Below are positions 47,633-54,915 of a stretch of DNA of 64,000 nucleotides, piece by piece; position 1 is the stretch's first letter; every line of letters begins with the position of its first letter. The stretch covers positions 496,001 through 560,000 of the forward strand of contig NZ_LGLW01000004.1 in assembly GCF_013620795.1 (NCBI RefSeq). Direction: 5' to 3'. Under the pieces are notes generated by a model that was not told the origin of the DNA, ran no database searches, and worked only from the letters and a program-made list of their open reading frames with translations. The position numbers and the translations under genes are program-made. The stretch is from Pseudomonas sp. Q2-TVG4-2. Lineage in GTDB: Bacteria; Pseudomonadota; Gammaproteobacteria; Pseudomonadales; Pseudomonadaceae.

Positions 47633-47696
47633 GCGAAACCTAGCCCCCTCACCGGGGCGACGGTCTGCCGGGCGTGGTTGCCCGGTACTGATGAGC
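47633..47696 (+). ncRNA. Candidate hammerhead ribozyme, copy 2
   Basis: Same architecture as copy 1: CGAAA at 47634-47638; stem III of 3 bp (ACC/GGT) and 5 bp (GCCCC/GGGGC) around an internal loop; UC with cleavage expected after C47665; stem I TGCCGGGC/GCCCGGTA (47666-47673 with 47680-47687); CTGATGAG at 47688-47695. Stem III differs in sequence from copy 1 but keeps its pairing, and the core is unchanged. Stem II again only 2 bp. Confidence 0.72.
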
Positions 47697-47709
47697 AGCC
47701 GAGGACACC

Positions 47710-47931
47710 ATGCAACTGCTACGAAACCGAGCCGATTGGTGCGAGTGGGCCGAGAGGCTCGCTGGCGTCAGCATCCGCCACGCCTACAACGTACCGGCCG
47801 AGCCAGCCGCCTACCCCTGTTTCGCCTACGCCGTTATTGAGAGCTTTGCCTATGAGGTCGAAGCGGCCAGTTATCTGCTCCCTGTTGACCTCTGCAGGAT
47901 GGCGGCCGAGCTGCTGGAGACTCGCCCATGA
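47710..47931 (+). CDS. Small prophage protein behind the second hammerhead
   Basis: 73 residues (MQLLRNRADWCEWAERLAGV). GAGGA from the end of the ribozyme repeat is its ribosome-binding site. Helical, with several Trp/Tyr; no family recognised. The stop overlaps the next start. Confidence 0.6.
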   Translation: MQLLRNRADWCEWAERLAGVSIRHAYNVPAEPAAYPCFAYAVIESFAYEVEAASYLLPVDLCRMAAELLETRP

Positions 47932-48209
47932 CTGACGAGCGCAAGGCCGAACGGATCCGCCAGCAGAACGCCGCACGCCAGCAAGCAAGGCGCGATCGCA
48001 AGCAGCTCCGCCGCGAGCAGGTTGGAGCCGAGAAGATCAAGTTCGAGATCTACGGCGGCACCCGCCGCGACCTCGACGCGATGCAGCAGGTTGGCGGCTA
48101 CGCCGAGACGGGTGAGGCCATCACCCTCGCCATTCGCTACATGGCCGCCATGGCCCGCCGGGATCCGGCTGCGTTCGCCGAGGCAATGAACCCGAGGAAC
48201 CCACTGTGA
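47928..48209 (+). CDS. Small basic prophage protein
   Basis: 93 residues. The first 35 are a very basic helix (RIRQQNAARQQARRDRKQ), likely to contact nucleic acid, followed by a short ribbon-helix-helix-like part (KFEIYGGTRRDLDAM). Overlaps both neighbours by 4 bp. Confidence 0.6.
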   Translation: MTDERKAERIRQQNAARQQARRDRKQLRREQVGAEKIKFEIYGGTRRDLDAMQQVGGYAETGEAITLAIRYMAAMARRDPAAFAEAMNPRNPL

Positions 48210-48607
48210 GCAGTCTCGCCAAGATCCACATTGCCAAAAGCCAGCTGGGGCTTGATGACGACACGTACCGCGCATTGCTGGCCCGCGTGGCCGGCGTGCG
48301 CTCGGCCAAAGAGCTGAGCCCGCGCCAGATCGGTGCCGTCCTGGCTGAGTTCGAGCGCCTTGGCTTCAAGCCCAAGCCTGCAAAAAAGGCAGGCCGATCA
48401 GTGCCAAAGCCAGCACAAGACAGAGCATCCCTAGTCGGCAAGATCGAGGCCTTCCTGGCTGAAGCGAATCGCCCCTGGGCATACGCCGACGCGATGGCGT
48501 TGCGTATGTTCAAGGTCGAACGGGTAGAATGGCTCGATAGTGGCCAGTTGCAACGTCTGGTCGCCGCCTTTGTGTATGACGCCAAGCGCCACGGGAAGCC
48601 CACCTAA
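48206..48607 (+). CDS. gemA: GemA-like protein (Mu gp16)
   Basis: 133 residues from a GTG start that overlaps the upstream stop (GTGA). The signature KIHIAKSQLGLDDDTYRALL and the later VERVEWLDSGQLQRLVAAF are those of the Mu gp16/GemA family, which alters host gene expression by an effect on DNA supercoiling in Mu. Its stop overlaps the mor start (TAATG). Confidence 0.9.
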   Translation: MSSLAKIHIAKSQLGLDDDTYRALLARVAGVRSAKELSPRQIGAVLAEFERLGFKPKPAKKAGRSVPKPAQDRASLVGKIEAFLAEANRPWAYADAMALRMFKVERVEWLDSGQLQRLVAAFVYDAKRHGKPT

Positions 48608-49035
48608 TGGAAATCGACCAGGTCAAAGAGCTGCTGCCAAAGCAACTTTTGGATATCGCGGAGGCCATCGGCCTGCCCGCTGCCCAGCGCCTGGTCGATG
48701 AATTGGGCGGGACCACCTGGCCAGTCGCCAAGGGCGTGCGACGGCTGGGCATCATCCGGCACGAAGCCTTGAAGGAAGTGATCGGTGAGCGCGCAGCCAC
48801 CATCATGGCCGAGCAATGGGGCAGCGTGCCGCTGTACATCCCCAAGTGCGAAGCCGCCATCCGCCGCCTGCGTGACTTGGAGATCAACCGCCAGTACGTC
48901 CAGGGCGTGCGCGAAGGCGTGTCAGCTAATACCTTGGTCGCCGAGCTGGCCCGCAGCTACAAGCTCAGCGATCGGAGAGTCTGGGAGATACTGAAACAGC
49001 CGTCACCCGAGGCAACCGGCGATCTGTTTCACTGA
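48607..49035 (+). CDS. mor: Mor-type middle/late transcription activator
   Basis: 142 residues. N-terminal dimerisation part (LLDIAEAIGLPAAQRLVDEL) and C-terminal HTH (TLVAELARSYKLSDRRVWEI) match the Mor/C family, which activates middle or late promoters of Mu-like phages. Last gene of the early operon; a terminator follows 37 bp later. The duplicated elements at 49728 and 58516 are candidate targets. Confidence 0.9.
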   Translation: MEIDQVKELLPKQLLDIAEAIGLPAAQRLVDELGGTTWPVAKGVRRLGIIRHEALKEVIGERAATIMAEQWGSVPLYIPKCEAAIRRLRDLEINRQYVQGVREGVSANTLVAELARSYKLSDRRVWEILKQPSPEATGDLFH

Positions 49036-49071
49036 AGGCTTTACGCCATCAATACAAGGAAGTAAAAGACA

Positions 49072-49097
49072 AGCCCCGCCAAGCGGGGCTTTAATTT
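49072..49097 (+). terminator. Intrinsic terminator of the early operon
   Basis: AGCCCCGC / GCGGGGCT with a 3-nt loop followed by TTTAATTT. Nearly identical to the terminator at 49696. Confidence 0.88.
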
Positions 49098-49114
49098 AGG
49101 GCAAGGAGCTTGCA

Positions 49115-49681
49115 ATGTTGAACACAATATTCGTGCTGGTTGTAGCGGCGTCTGCGGTTTGGGTCTACATGGATGCAACCAGTAACGGCATCGGTAAGAC
49201 AGAAGGGAAAGGGTTCATTAATCTGTCGGCCGGCGCATGGGGCGTGCTGACATTGCTGCTGTGGATCATCGCGTTCCCGGTTTACCTCATCAAGCGACGT
49301 AGCCTGATTGAAAAAGCGAAGGATCATCCGGTCCAGGTTGGTGGGCGTACTGGGAAAGCCGCCATACTGGGCGGGGTTGGCGCCGCATGGGCCGTACTTA
49401 CCGTGGTCGGGACTATGGCGACCGCACTGCCATCGTGCACCAGCTCTGATGCCGAGCAGCTGGTTGCCACCATCATTGGCGACATGCCGAGCGTGAAACT
49501 CGCCGGTATCAAGTTCGTCAGCCTGAAGGAGGTTGAAGAGCAAGGCTTCAACGAGCAATCGCAATTGCGTTCCTGCTCGGCGACACTGGTTACTACGGCT
49601 GGTGAGGATGACCTGCAGTTCTACATCAAGTGGAACAACCAGGAAGAAAGCGAGTTTTACGTTGAAGCACAGATTCTTTAA
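49115..49681 (+). CDS. Membrane protein, cargo (moron) gene of the prophage
   Basis: 188 residues. Three probable membrane segments: residues 2-20, 40-59 (GVLTLLLWIIAFPVYLI) and 80-103 (GKAAILGGVGAAWAVLTVVG). A 75-residue soluble C-terminal part with two Cys follows. AAGGAG precedes the ATG. It lies alone between two near-identical terminators, between early and late operons. A role at the membrane such as superinfection exclusion is possible but only inferred from setting. Confidence 0.7.
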   Translation: MLNTIFVLVVAASAVWVYMDATSNGIGKTEGKGFINLSAGAWGVLTLLLWIIAFPVYLIKRRSLIEKAKDHPVQVGGRTGKAAILGGVGAAWAVLTVVGTMATALPSCTSSDAEQLVATIIGDMPSVKLAGIKFVSLKEVEEQGFNEQSQLRSCSATLVTTAGEDDLQFYIKWNNQEESEFYVEAQIL

Positions 49682-49695
49682 CCTTCGCCCAGCCC

Positions 49696-49720
49696 AGCCC
49701 CGCCAAGTGCGGGGCTTCTT
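49696..49720 (+). terminator. Intrinsic terminator after the membrane cargo gene
   Basis: AGCCCCGC / GCGGGGCT with a 5-nt loop (CAAGT), followed by TCTT. Same stem as the terminator at 49072. Confidence 0.75.
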
Positions 49721-49727
49721 GTATCTA

Positions 49728-49778
49728 CTGAACCCCTTCATTCTGCCCTGACATCCCGCCGTCGCCGAACATGGCGGC
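49728..49778 (+). promoter_or_regulatory. Late-promoter-like element, copy 1 (upstream of the lysis operon)
   Basis: CTGAACCCC at 49728 lies exactly 51 bp before the start codon at 49779, and TGGCGGC directly precedes the ATG. The element at 58516 shows the same CTGAACCCC-x-TCA-xx-CTG start, the same 51-bp spacing and the same TGGCGGCATGAAGA end. Probable binding/start region for a Mor-controlled late promoter. Confidence 0.55.
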
Positions 49779-50129
49779 ATGAAGAAACAAGCCACCACCA
49801 CTCGCCCCCTTCGCCACGCGCGTGACTTCGCCCAGGCCATCATCGATGCCTATGGCGACGTCGAGCGGCAGCGCCAGATCTTCACGGCGTGCCCAGTCGA
49901 GCTGCGCAGCCTCGCCCGTGAGATGGCCAAGTCGGGCCTGGCCAAGGCCGAGCAGCGCGCCAAGCAGTTGGTCGAGCATCGCGAGATGCACCGCCGCGCC
50001 GCTGCCGTCGATCCGGCACCCCTGATCCCAACCAGACGCATCTCCTCCCTCCGCCAATCCAGCCCGGAGGTCGGTCGCGCGCGCCTGGCCGAGCTGCGTG
50101 CGGCCATCGGCAATAAGGAATCGGCATGA
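49779..50129 (+). CDS. First gene of the late (lysis) operon, unknown
   Basis: 116 residues, basic and helical (MKKQATTTRPLRHARDFAQA). No known domain. It follows the late-promoter-like element and overlaps the endolysin-like gene by 4 bp. Confidence 0.65.
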   Translation: MKKQATTTRPLRHARDFAQAIIDAYGDVERQRQIFTACPVELRSLAREMAKSGLAKAEQRAKQLVEHREMHRRAAAVDPAPLIPTRRISSLRQSSPEVGRARLAELRAAIGNKESA

Positions 50130-50605
50130 CCGCACGCCAGCCTCGCGGCATTCGCAACTACAACCCCGGCAACCTGGAGCGCAACGGTACGCGCTGGCAA
50201 GGCATGGCCATCGACCAATCAGCTGATTCGCGGTTCATCGTCTTCAGCCATCCGGTCTGGGGCATCCGCGCCATAGCCCGAACGCTGATCACCTACCAAG
50301 ACGCACGCCGTGCCCGCGACGGCAGCCGCATCGACAGCGTCAGGGAGATCATCGAGCGCTGGGCCCCCGCGCATGAAAACAACACGGGTGCTTATGCCAA
50401 AGCCGTTGCCAAATCGCTCGGGATCGGTCCGGACGATGAGATCGTCGACGTTTACGACTACGCCACCGCGACGGCCCTGGTGAAAGCCATCGTGCGCCAT
50501 GAGAACGGCCAGGGCCCGCTGCCAGGTGGCAACTGGTACGGCGATGCGCTGGTTGCAGAAGGCCTCGCCCTGGCCGGCATCTTGGAGGGCGTGCGCCATG
50601 GCTGA
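50126..50605 (+). CDS. Endolysin-like muramidase/transglycosylase protein
   Basis: 159 residues. GIRNYNPGNLERNGTRWQGM, DSRFIVFSHPVWGIRAIART and the ERWAPAHENNTGAYAKAVAK segment define a phage family often labelled structural protein P5-like and thought to cut peptidoglycan. Its place directly before the holin and Rz/Rz1 genes supports a lysis role. No signal peptide is visible, so it would need the holin. Confidence 0.75.
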   Translation: MTARQPRGIRNYNPGNLERNGTRWQGMAIDQSADSRFIVFSHPVWGIRAIARTLITYQDARRARDGSRIDSVREIIERWAPAHENNTGAYAKAVAKSLGIGPDDEIVDVYDYATATALVKAIVRHENGQGPLPGGNWYGDALVAEGLALAGILEGVRHG

Positions 50606-50795
50606 TTGCAAGCATTGGAGCCGCAGCCGAACGCTGTGGTTCAACGCGATCGTGGCCGGCCTGGTCGCGCTGGAGGCCAGCACCGGCCTGCTGCAACCGC
50701 ACCTGCCGGTCAGCCTCTATACCGCCGTTGCCGTCGCGCTGCCTGTGGTCAACGCCATGCTGCGCGTGGTGACCACCCAGGGGGTCCGCGCATGA
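50598..50795 (+). CDS. Holin-like membrane protein
   Basis: 65 residues with two hydrophobic segments (LWFNAIVAGLVALEASTGLL and LYTAVAVALPVVNAML) and charged ends, matching class II holins. Overlaps the endolysin gene by 8 bp and the next gene by 4 bp. Confidence 0.75.
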   Translation: MADCKHWSRSRTLWFNAIVAGLVALEASTGLLQPHLPVSLYTAVAVALPVVNAMLRVVTTQGVRA

Positions 50796-50968
50796 TCCGT
50801 CGTCTCTGGGCATGGCTCGACAACCTCTTCGGCGCCCCGCGCATGTGGGTGCCAAATTGTCGGTACCAGACGCCACTGCCGCCTATCCGTGTCGGCAAGA
50901 CCGGCATCGCCGCCGCCCGCCGTGCCGCTCGCAAAGCACGCAACCGCCGGAGGACCAAGCATGCTTGA
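50792..50968 (+). CDS. Small basic protein in the lysis cassette
   Basis: 58 residues, very basic at the end (AAARRAARKARNRRRTKHA). Overlaps holin and Rz genes. Function unknown; similar very short ORFs occur in lysis cassettes of related phages. Confidence 0.55.
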   Translation: MIRRLWAWLDNLFGAPRMWVPNCRYQTPLPPIRVGKTGIAAARRAARKARNRRRTKHA

Positions 50969-51575
50969 GCGCCTGAGTTCTCCCTTGCCCAGCGGCCTAA
51001 CCTTGGGCTTGCTGGCCTGCATGGTGTGCGCGTCCGCTGCAGGCGGAATCGCCTACGGCTTCGGTTATCGACACGCCGAAGCTTTGGGCGCCGCCAGCCT
51101 CAGCGACCTCAAGGAAAAGCACGCCATGCAGGCCAGCGAGACGGCCGAAGCCAACAACGTCAGCCTGCAGCAGCAGGTCACCCGAGCCAACCTGGCCGAA
51201 CAGCAGATGTTCGCCGCGCTCGATCGTCTCGGTACCGAACAGCAGCCCATCCAGGAACGCATCCCCCATGTCACCAGCACCTATCGGCCGGAGCCTGCCG
51301 CTGCGCCTGAGCCTATTCCTCGTTGCGTATTCACTGTTGGCTGGCTGCGCGACTACAACGCCGCCCTCGGTGTGCCCGGAGCCCTGGCAGGCCCCGTTAC
51401 CGGCCCTGCTGGCCCGGCCCCCTGGGCCGCCCCCGGCACTGACGCCGAGCTATTGGAAAGCGGCGTCACCCCGGCCGACATCCTCGCCCACGCCCAGGAC
51501 TACGGGCGCTGGGCCCGGTCCCTCGCCAGCCAAGTGACCGGCCTGCTCAGCGCCAGGGAGACCGGCACGCAATGA
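50961..51575 (+). CDS. Rz: Rz-like inner-membrane spanin
   Basis: 204 residues. One N-terminal membrane helix (LTLGLLACMVCASAAGGIAY), then a periplasmic coiled coil (about 45-95) and a Pro/Ala-rich C-terminal region. Together with Rz1, encoded inside it in another frame, it would fuse inner and outer membranes at the end of lysis. Confidence 0.8.
   Translation: MLERLSSPLPSGLTLGLLACMVCASAAGGIAYGFGYRHAEALGAASLSDLKEKHAMQASETAEANNVSLQQQVTRANLAEQQMFAALDRLGTEQQPIQERIPHVTSTYRPEPAAAPEPIPRCVFTVGWLRDYNAALGVPGALAGPVTGPAGPAPWAAPGTDAELLESGVTPADILAHAQDYGRWARSLASQVTGLLSARETGTQ
51268..51537 (+). CDS. Rz1: Rz1-like outer-membrane spanin lipoprotein, embedded in Rz
   Basis: 89 residues, fully inside Rz in another frame. 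A lipoprotein signal ends with SLLAGC (Cys27), followed by a strongly Pro-rich mature part, both standard for Rz1. Confidence 0.75.
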   Translation: MSPAPIGRSLPLRLSLFLVAYSLLAGCATTTPPSVCPEPWQAPLPALLARPPGPPPALTPSYWKAASPRPTSSPTPRTTGAGPGPSPAK

Positions 51576-51961
51576 CTATGGAACTCGAATTAAGCCAGCT
51601 GATCGGCTGGGCCACAGGGCTGCTCAGCATCTTCGTCGGCATCGTCACCGGCCTGGTCAAGCTGCTGCTCGGTCAGTTCGAAAAGCGCTTGGCCGACCGC
51701 TTCGCCGCCCAGGACGCCGCCCGCCAGAGTGCCAGCCGACACTGGGAAGAGAGCTTCGCCAAGCTGCTCGATCGCCAGGACAAGGAAGCCGAAACGGTCA
51801 AGCAACTGGAGCGTGCCTTCATGCGCTTCCAGGCCGACCTGCCGCTCGAATACGTCCGCCGTGAAGACTGGGTCCGTGGCCAGTCGGTGATCGAGGCCAA
51901 GCTCGACGGCTTGGCCCTCAAGTTTGAAAACGTCCTGCTCAAAGGAGCGCGCCATGATTGA
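51572..51961 (+). CDS. DUF2730-type protein (Mu gp25-like)
   Basis: 129 residues. One N-terminal membrane segment (LIGWATGLLSIFVGIVTGLV) followed by a long coiled coil. This matches the DUF2730 proteins located between lysis and terminase genes in Mu-like phages. Overlaps Rz by 4 bp. Confidence 0.7.
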   Translation: MTMELELSQLIGWATGLLSIFVGIVTGLVKLLLGQFEKRLADRFAAQDAARQSASRHWEESFAKLLDRQDKEAETVKQLERAFMRFQADLPLEYVRREDWVRGQSVIEAKLDGLALKFENVLLKGARHD

Positions 51962-52262
51962 TGCCGACAAAGCCCGCCGGGAAACCCTGCGCTGGTACAT
52001 CCTGCTGACCCTGAACAAATCCCGCCCCGTGGATCCGCATGAAGCCGTCGTGCTCTCGACCATCCAGGGCATCTATCCCGACTGCACGCCGCTGGAGTTG
52101 CGGCGGGAATTGGATTACCTGGAGCATCGCAGCCTGGTCACGCTGGTCAAGCAGCCATCCGGTCCGTGGATTTGCGGCCTGACCCACTACGGCGTCGACA
52201 TCGCCGAGTACACCGTCGAGTGCCGCCCCGGCATTGCTCGTCCTGAAAAGTACTGGAGCTGA
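51954..52262 (+). CDS. Mu gp26-like protein
   Basis: 102 residues, winged-helix-like (ADKARRETLRWYILLTLNKS, then LRRELDYLEHRSLVTLVKQ). AAAGGAG lies upstream. Position between gp25-like and gp27-like genes equals Mu gp26; function unknown. Confidence 0.7.
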   Translation: MIDADKARRETLRWYILLTLNKSRPVDPHEAVVLSTIQGIYPDCTPLELRRELDYLEHRSLVTLVKQPSGPWICGLTHYGVDIAEYTVECRPGIARPEKYWS

Positions 52263-52263
52263 C

Positions 52264-52776
52264 ATGCCGCCGCGCAGCAAGGTAACCACCCTGCCGGCCG
52301 AGGTTAAGGCATGGCTGGATCAGAGCCTGGTTGAAAGCAACTTCAGCGGCTATGAATCGCTGTCAGCGGAGCTGGCCGAGCGTGGCTATAGCATCGGCAA
52401 GTCAGCGCTGCACAGCTACGGGCAGAACTTCGAAGAGCGCCTGTCGGCGTTGAAGATGGCCAGCGAGCAGGCCCGTGCCGTGGTGGCCGCCGCGCCGGAT
52501 GAGGAAGGCGCCGTCAACGAAGCGCTGATGCGCCTCGTCCAGGAACACCTGTTCAAGCTGCTGATGACTGACGGCAAACCTATCGACCTACCCAAGATAG
52601 CCAAGGCTGTCGCCGAGCTTGGCCGCGCCAGTGTCGTGCAAAAGAAGTGGCAGGCCGAAGTGCGTACCAAAGCAGAAGCCGCCGCCAGTCAGGTCGAGAA
52701 GATCGCCAAGAAAGGTGGCCTCGACGCGTCCACCGTTGCCGAGATCCGGCGGGAAATTCTTGGAGTCGCAGGGTGA
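52264..52776 (+). CDS. DUF3486 protein, probable small terminase subunit (Mu gp27-like)
   Basis: 170 residues. PPRSKVTTLPAEVKAWLDQS, then GYESLSAELAERGYSIGKSA (an HTH) matches DUF3486. In Mu this gene lies directly before the large terminase and is thought to recognise the pac end. The usual direct link to gp28 is broken here by a 577-bp insertion carrying a minus-strand gene. Confidence 0.85.
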   Translation: MPPRSKVTTLPAEVKAWLDQSLVESNFSGYESLSAELAERGYSIGKSALHSYGQNFEERLSALKMASEQARAVVAAAPDEEGAVNEALMRLVQEHLFKLLMTDGKPIDLPKIAKAVAELGRASVVQKKWQAEVRTKAEAAASQVEKIAKKGGLDASTVAEIRREILGVAG

Positions 52777-52784
52777 TGAGTTGG

Positions 52785-53291
52785 TCAATAACCCCTTGGT
52801 CCGTACGGGTCGTAGTCAGAAATAGCTATTCCAGAGCCGCCGCTCTGAATCTTATCAGTGCGTATCACGGAGCCACAGGGATGACATTTCAGCGCGTTAT
52901 ACCAACCATCCTCGCAAGCTTGCAGGATCGACTTGACGCCGTTCTGATAGCAATTGGCGCACAAATCATGCGGCGGTTCGGCGCCCTGCATCGCTGGCTT
53001 TATTCGATATCCGAGTGTGCCTGCTGGAAACTTGTGGAGCTGATAGCGCTCCTTCTCCTCTTCCCAGTTTTTGAATTGAGTAACTTCGGCTTCAAGGTCG
53101 CGTATGCGGCTCGCGAGCGCCGTATGTTCCGCATGGGCGCTGTTCAGTTGCCCCTGCAGTCCAAGCAGCACCCCATTCAGCTCGACCACCTTCGTCGTTA
53201 CCGCCGCATCCGTTTTGAGCGTGAGCATGCTCTGCGTGATATCCGTAGCCGCTTTGATGCCCCCATAGGCACCCATGACCCAATCCATCAT
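52785..53291 (-). CDS. Minus-strand cargo (moron) gene with zinc-ribbon-like motifs
   Basis: 168 residues. The N-terminal half is a helix/coiled coil (about 25-80); the C-terminal half has CANCYQNG ... KCHPCG, a likely zinc ribbon. Similar proteins occur as stand-alone cargo in other pseudomonad prophages. AGGAAA precedes the tandem ATGs. It opposes the late operon and has lower GC than its neighbours, so it is probably expressed from its own promoter in the lysogen. Confidence 0.7.
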   Translation of the reverse strand: MMDWVMGAYGGIKAATDITQSMLTLKTDAAVTTKVVELNGVLLGLQGQLNSAHAEHTALASRIRDLEAEVTQFKNWEEEKERYQLHKFPAGTLGYRIKPAMQGAEPPHDLCANCYQNGVKSILQACEDGWYNALKCHPCGSVIRTDKIQSGGSGIAISDYDPYGPRGY

Positions 53292-53353
53292 GGAAGCGTT
53301 TCCTGTAAGAGTGATAACGGCGATCAGATTAGCGCCAGCAACGGTGTTAATCC

Positions 53354-54895
53354 ATGACCGTCCCGGCGATCCTCGACAATACCGCCACCATCGATATCCC
53401 CGCAGTCCTGCTTGATTATCAGAAGGACTGGATCGGCCTGCGCTCCCCGCTCAAAGTCGCAGAAAAGTCTCGCCGTATCGGCCTGACCTGGGCCGAGGCC
53501 GCGGATAACGTCCTGGTCGCGGCCGCCAGTCGCGAGGCCAAGGGTCAGACTGTTTATTATCTCGGCTACAACCAGGACATGACCGTCGAATACATCCAGG
53601 CCTGTGCCATGTGGGCGCGCGCGTTCAACTATGCGGCCGGCGAGATCGAAGAAGGCATCTGGCCGGACGAGGATCCAGACAAACACATCAAGACCTACAC
53701 CATCAGCTTCCCCTCAAGCTTCCGGATCACCGCGTTGACCAGCCGCCCATCCAACCTGCGCGGTCGCCAGGGCGTGGTGGTGATCGATGAGGCAGCGTTC
53801 CACCAAGACCTAGCCGAGCTGCTCAAGGCGGCGCTAGCGCTTCTGATCTGGGGCGGTGAGGTGCATGTCATCAGCACCCACGATGGCACCGATAACCCGT
53901 TCAATGAGCTGATCGAGGAGATCCGCGCCGGTAAGCGCAAGGGCTTGCTGTTCCGCTCGACCTTCCGTGAGGCCGTCGAGCAAGGGCTCTATGAGCGGGT
54001 CTGCCTGCGCAAGGCCATCCCTTGGTCGGCAGAGGAGCAAGCCGCCTGGGTCCAAGATGTGTACGACTTCTACGGCGATGCCGCCGAGGAGGAACTCGAC
54101 TGCGTGCCCAGCCAGGGTGGCGGCGCCTACCTGTCGCTCGCGCTCCTGGAGCAGCGCACCAGTCGCGACGTGCCCGTGCTGCGCCTGGCCTACCCACAGG
54201 GCTACGAGACCATTGCCGAGCACATGCGGCTGGCTGACTCGTTGTCCTGGTGCGAACGTGAGCTGCTGCCGCTGCTGGCATCCCTGCCGCGCGAGGCGCG
54301 AAGCTTCTACGGCATGGACTTCGGCCGCAGCGGTGACTTGTCCGTCATCGTCCCGTTGCTACAGGAGCAGGATCTGCGCCGCCGCCAGCCCTTCCAGGTC
54401 GAACTACGCAACGTGCCGTTCAAGCAGCAGGAACAGATCCTGTTCTTCGTCGTCGACCGGCTGCCCAATTTCCTCGGTGGCAAGAACGATGCCCGAGGCA
54501 ACGGCCAGGCGATCGCCGAGGCGGCAGCGGTCAAGTACGGCCACAGCCGCATCGACCAGGTGATGCTCACCGAGGGCTGGTACCGCGACAACATGCCCCC
54601 GTTCAAGGCCGCGCTCGAGGACGGCACTCTGCACGACCTGCCGGCCGACAAGGATACCGTCGACGATTATCGCGCGCTCAAGGTCGTCAAAGGCGTACCG
54701 CGCGTACCGGATACCCGTACCACCGAGAAAGGCGGCGGCAAGCGCCACGGCGATGCCGCCGTCGCGGGCGTGCTGGCGTACGCCGCCAGCCGCAGTCCGG
54801 CCGCCCCCATCGAATACACCCCCGCACCGCCCCGTGCCGATCGCTGGATTGAGTGCGACGACGATCAACCCGGCACCTGGCAAGGCGCCTGGTAG
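53354..54895 (+). CDS. Large terminase subunit (Mu gp28-like)
   Basis: 513 residues. A Walker A-like KSRRIGLTW lies at 38-45 and Walker B VVVIDEAAFH at 141-150; the nuclease domain begins with GMDFGRSGDLSVIV near 320 and continues to HGDAAVAGVLAYAASR. It packages phage DNA with adjoining host DNA by headful cutting. The ribosome-binding site is poor. Confidence 0.92.
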   Translation: MTVPAILDNTATIDIPAVLLDYQKDWIGLRSPLKVAEKSRRIGLTWAEAADNVLVAAASREAKGQTVYYLGYNQDMTVEYIQACAMWARAFNYAAGEIEEGIWPDEDPDKHIKTYTISFPSSFRITALTSRPSNLRGRQGVVVIDEAAFHQDLAELLKAALALLIWGGEVHVISTHDGTDNPFNELIEEIRAGKRKGLLFRSTFREAVEQGLYERVCLRKAIPWSAEEQAAWVQDVYDFYGDAAEEELDCVPSQGGGAYLSLALLEQRTSRDVPVLRLAYPQGYETIAEHMRLADSLSWCERELLPLLASLPREARSFYGMDFGRSGDLSVIVPLLQEQDLRRRQPFQVELRNVPFKQQEQILFFVVDRLPNFLGGKNDARGNGQAIAEAAAVKYGHSRIDQVMLTEGWYRDNMPPFKAALEDGTLHDLPADKDTVDDYRALKVVKGVPRVPDTRTTEKGGGKRHGDAAVAGVLAYAASRSPAAPIEYTPAPPRADRWIECDDDQPGTWQGAW

Positions 54896-54915
54896 CCCTC
54901 CAGGAATAGATGCCC

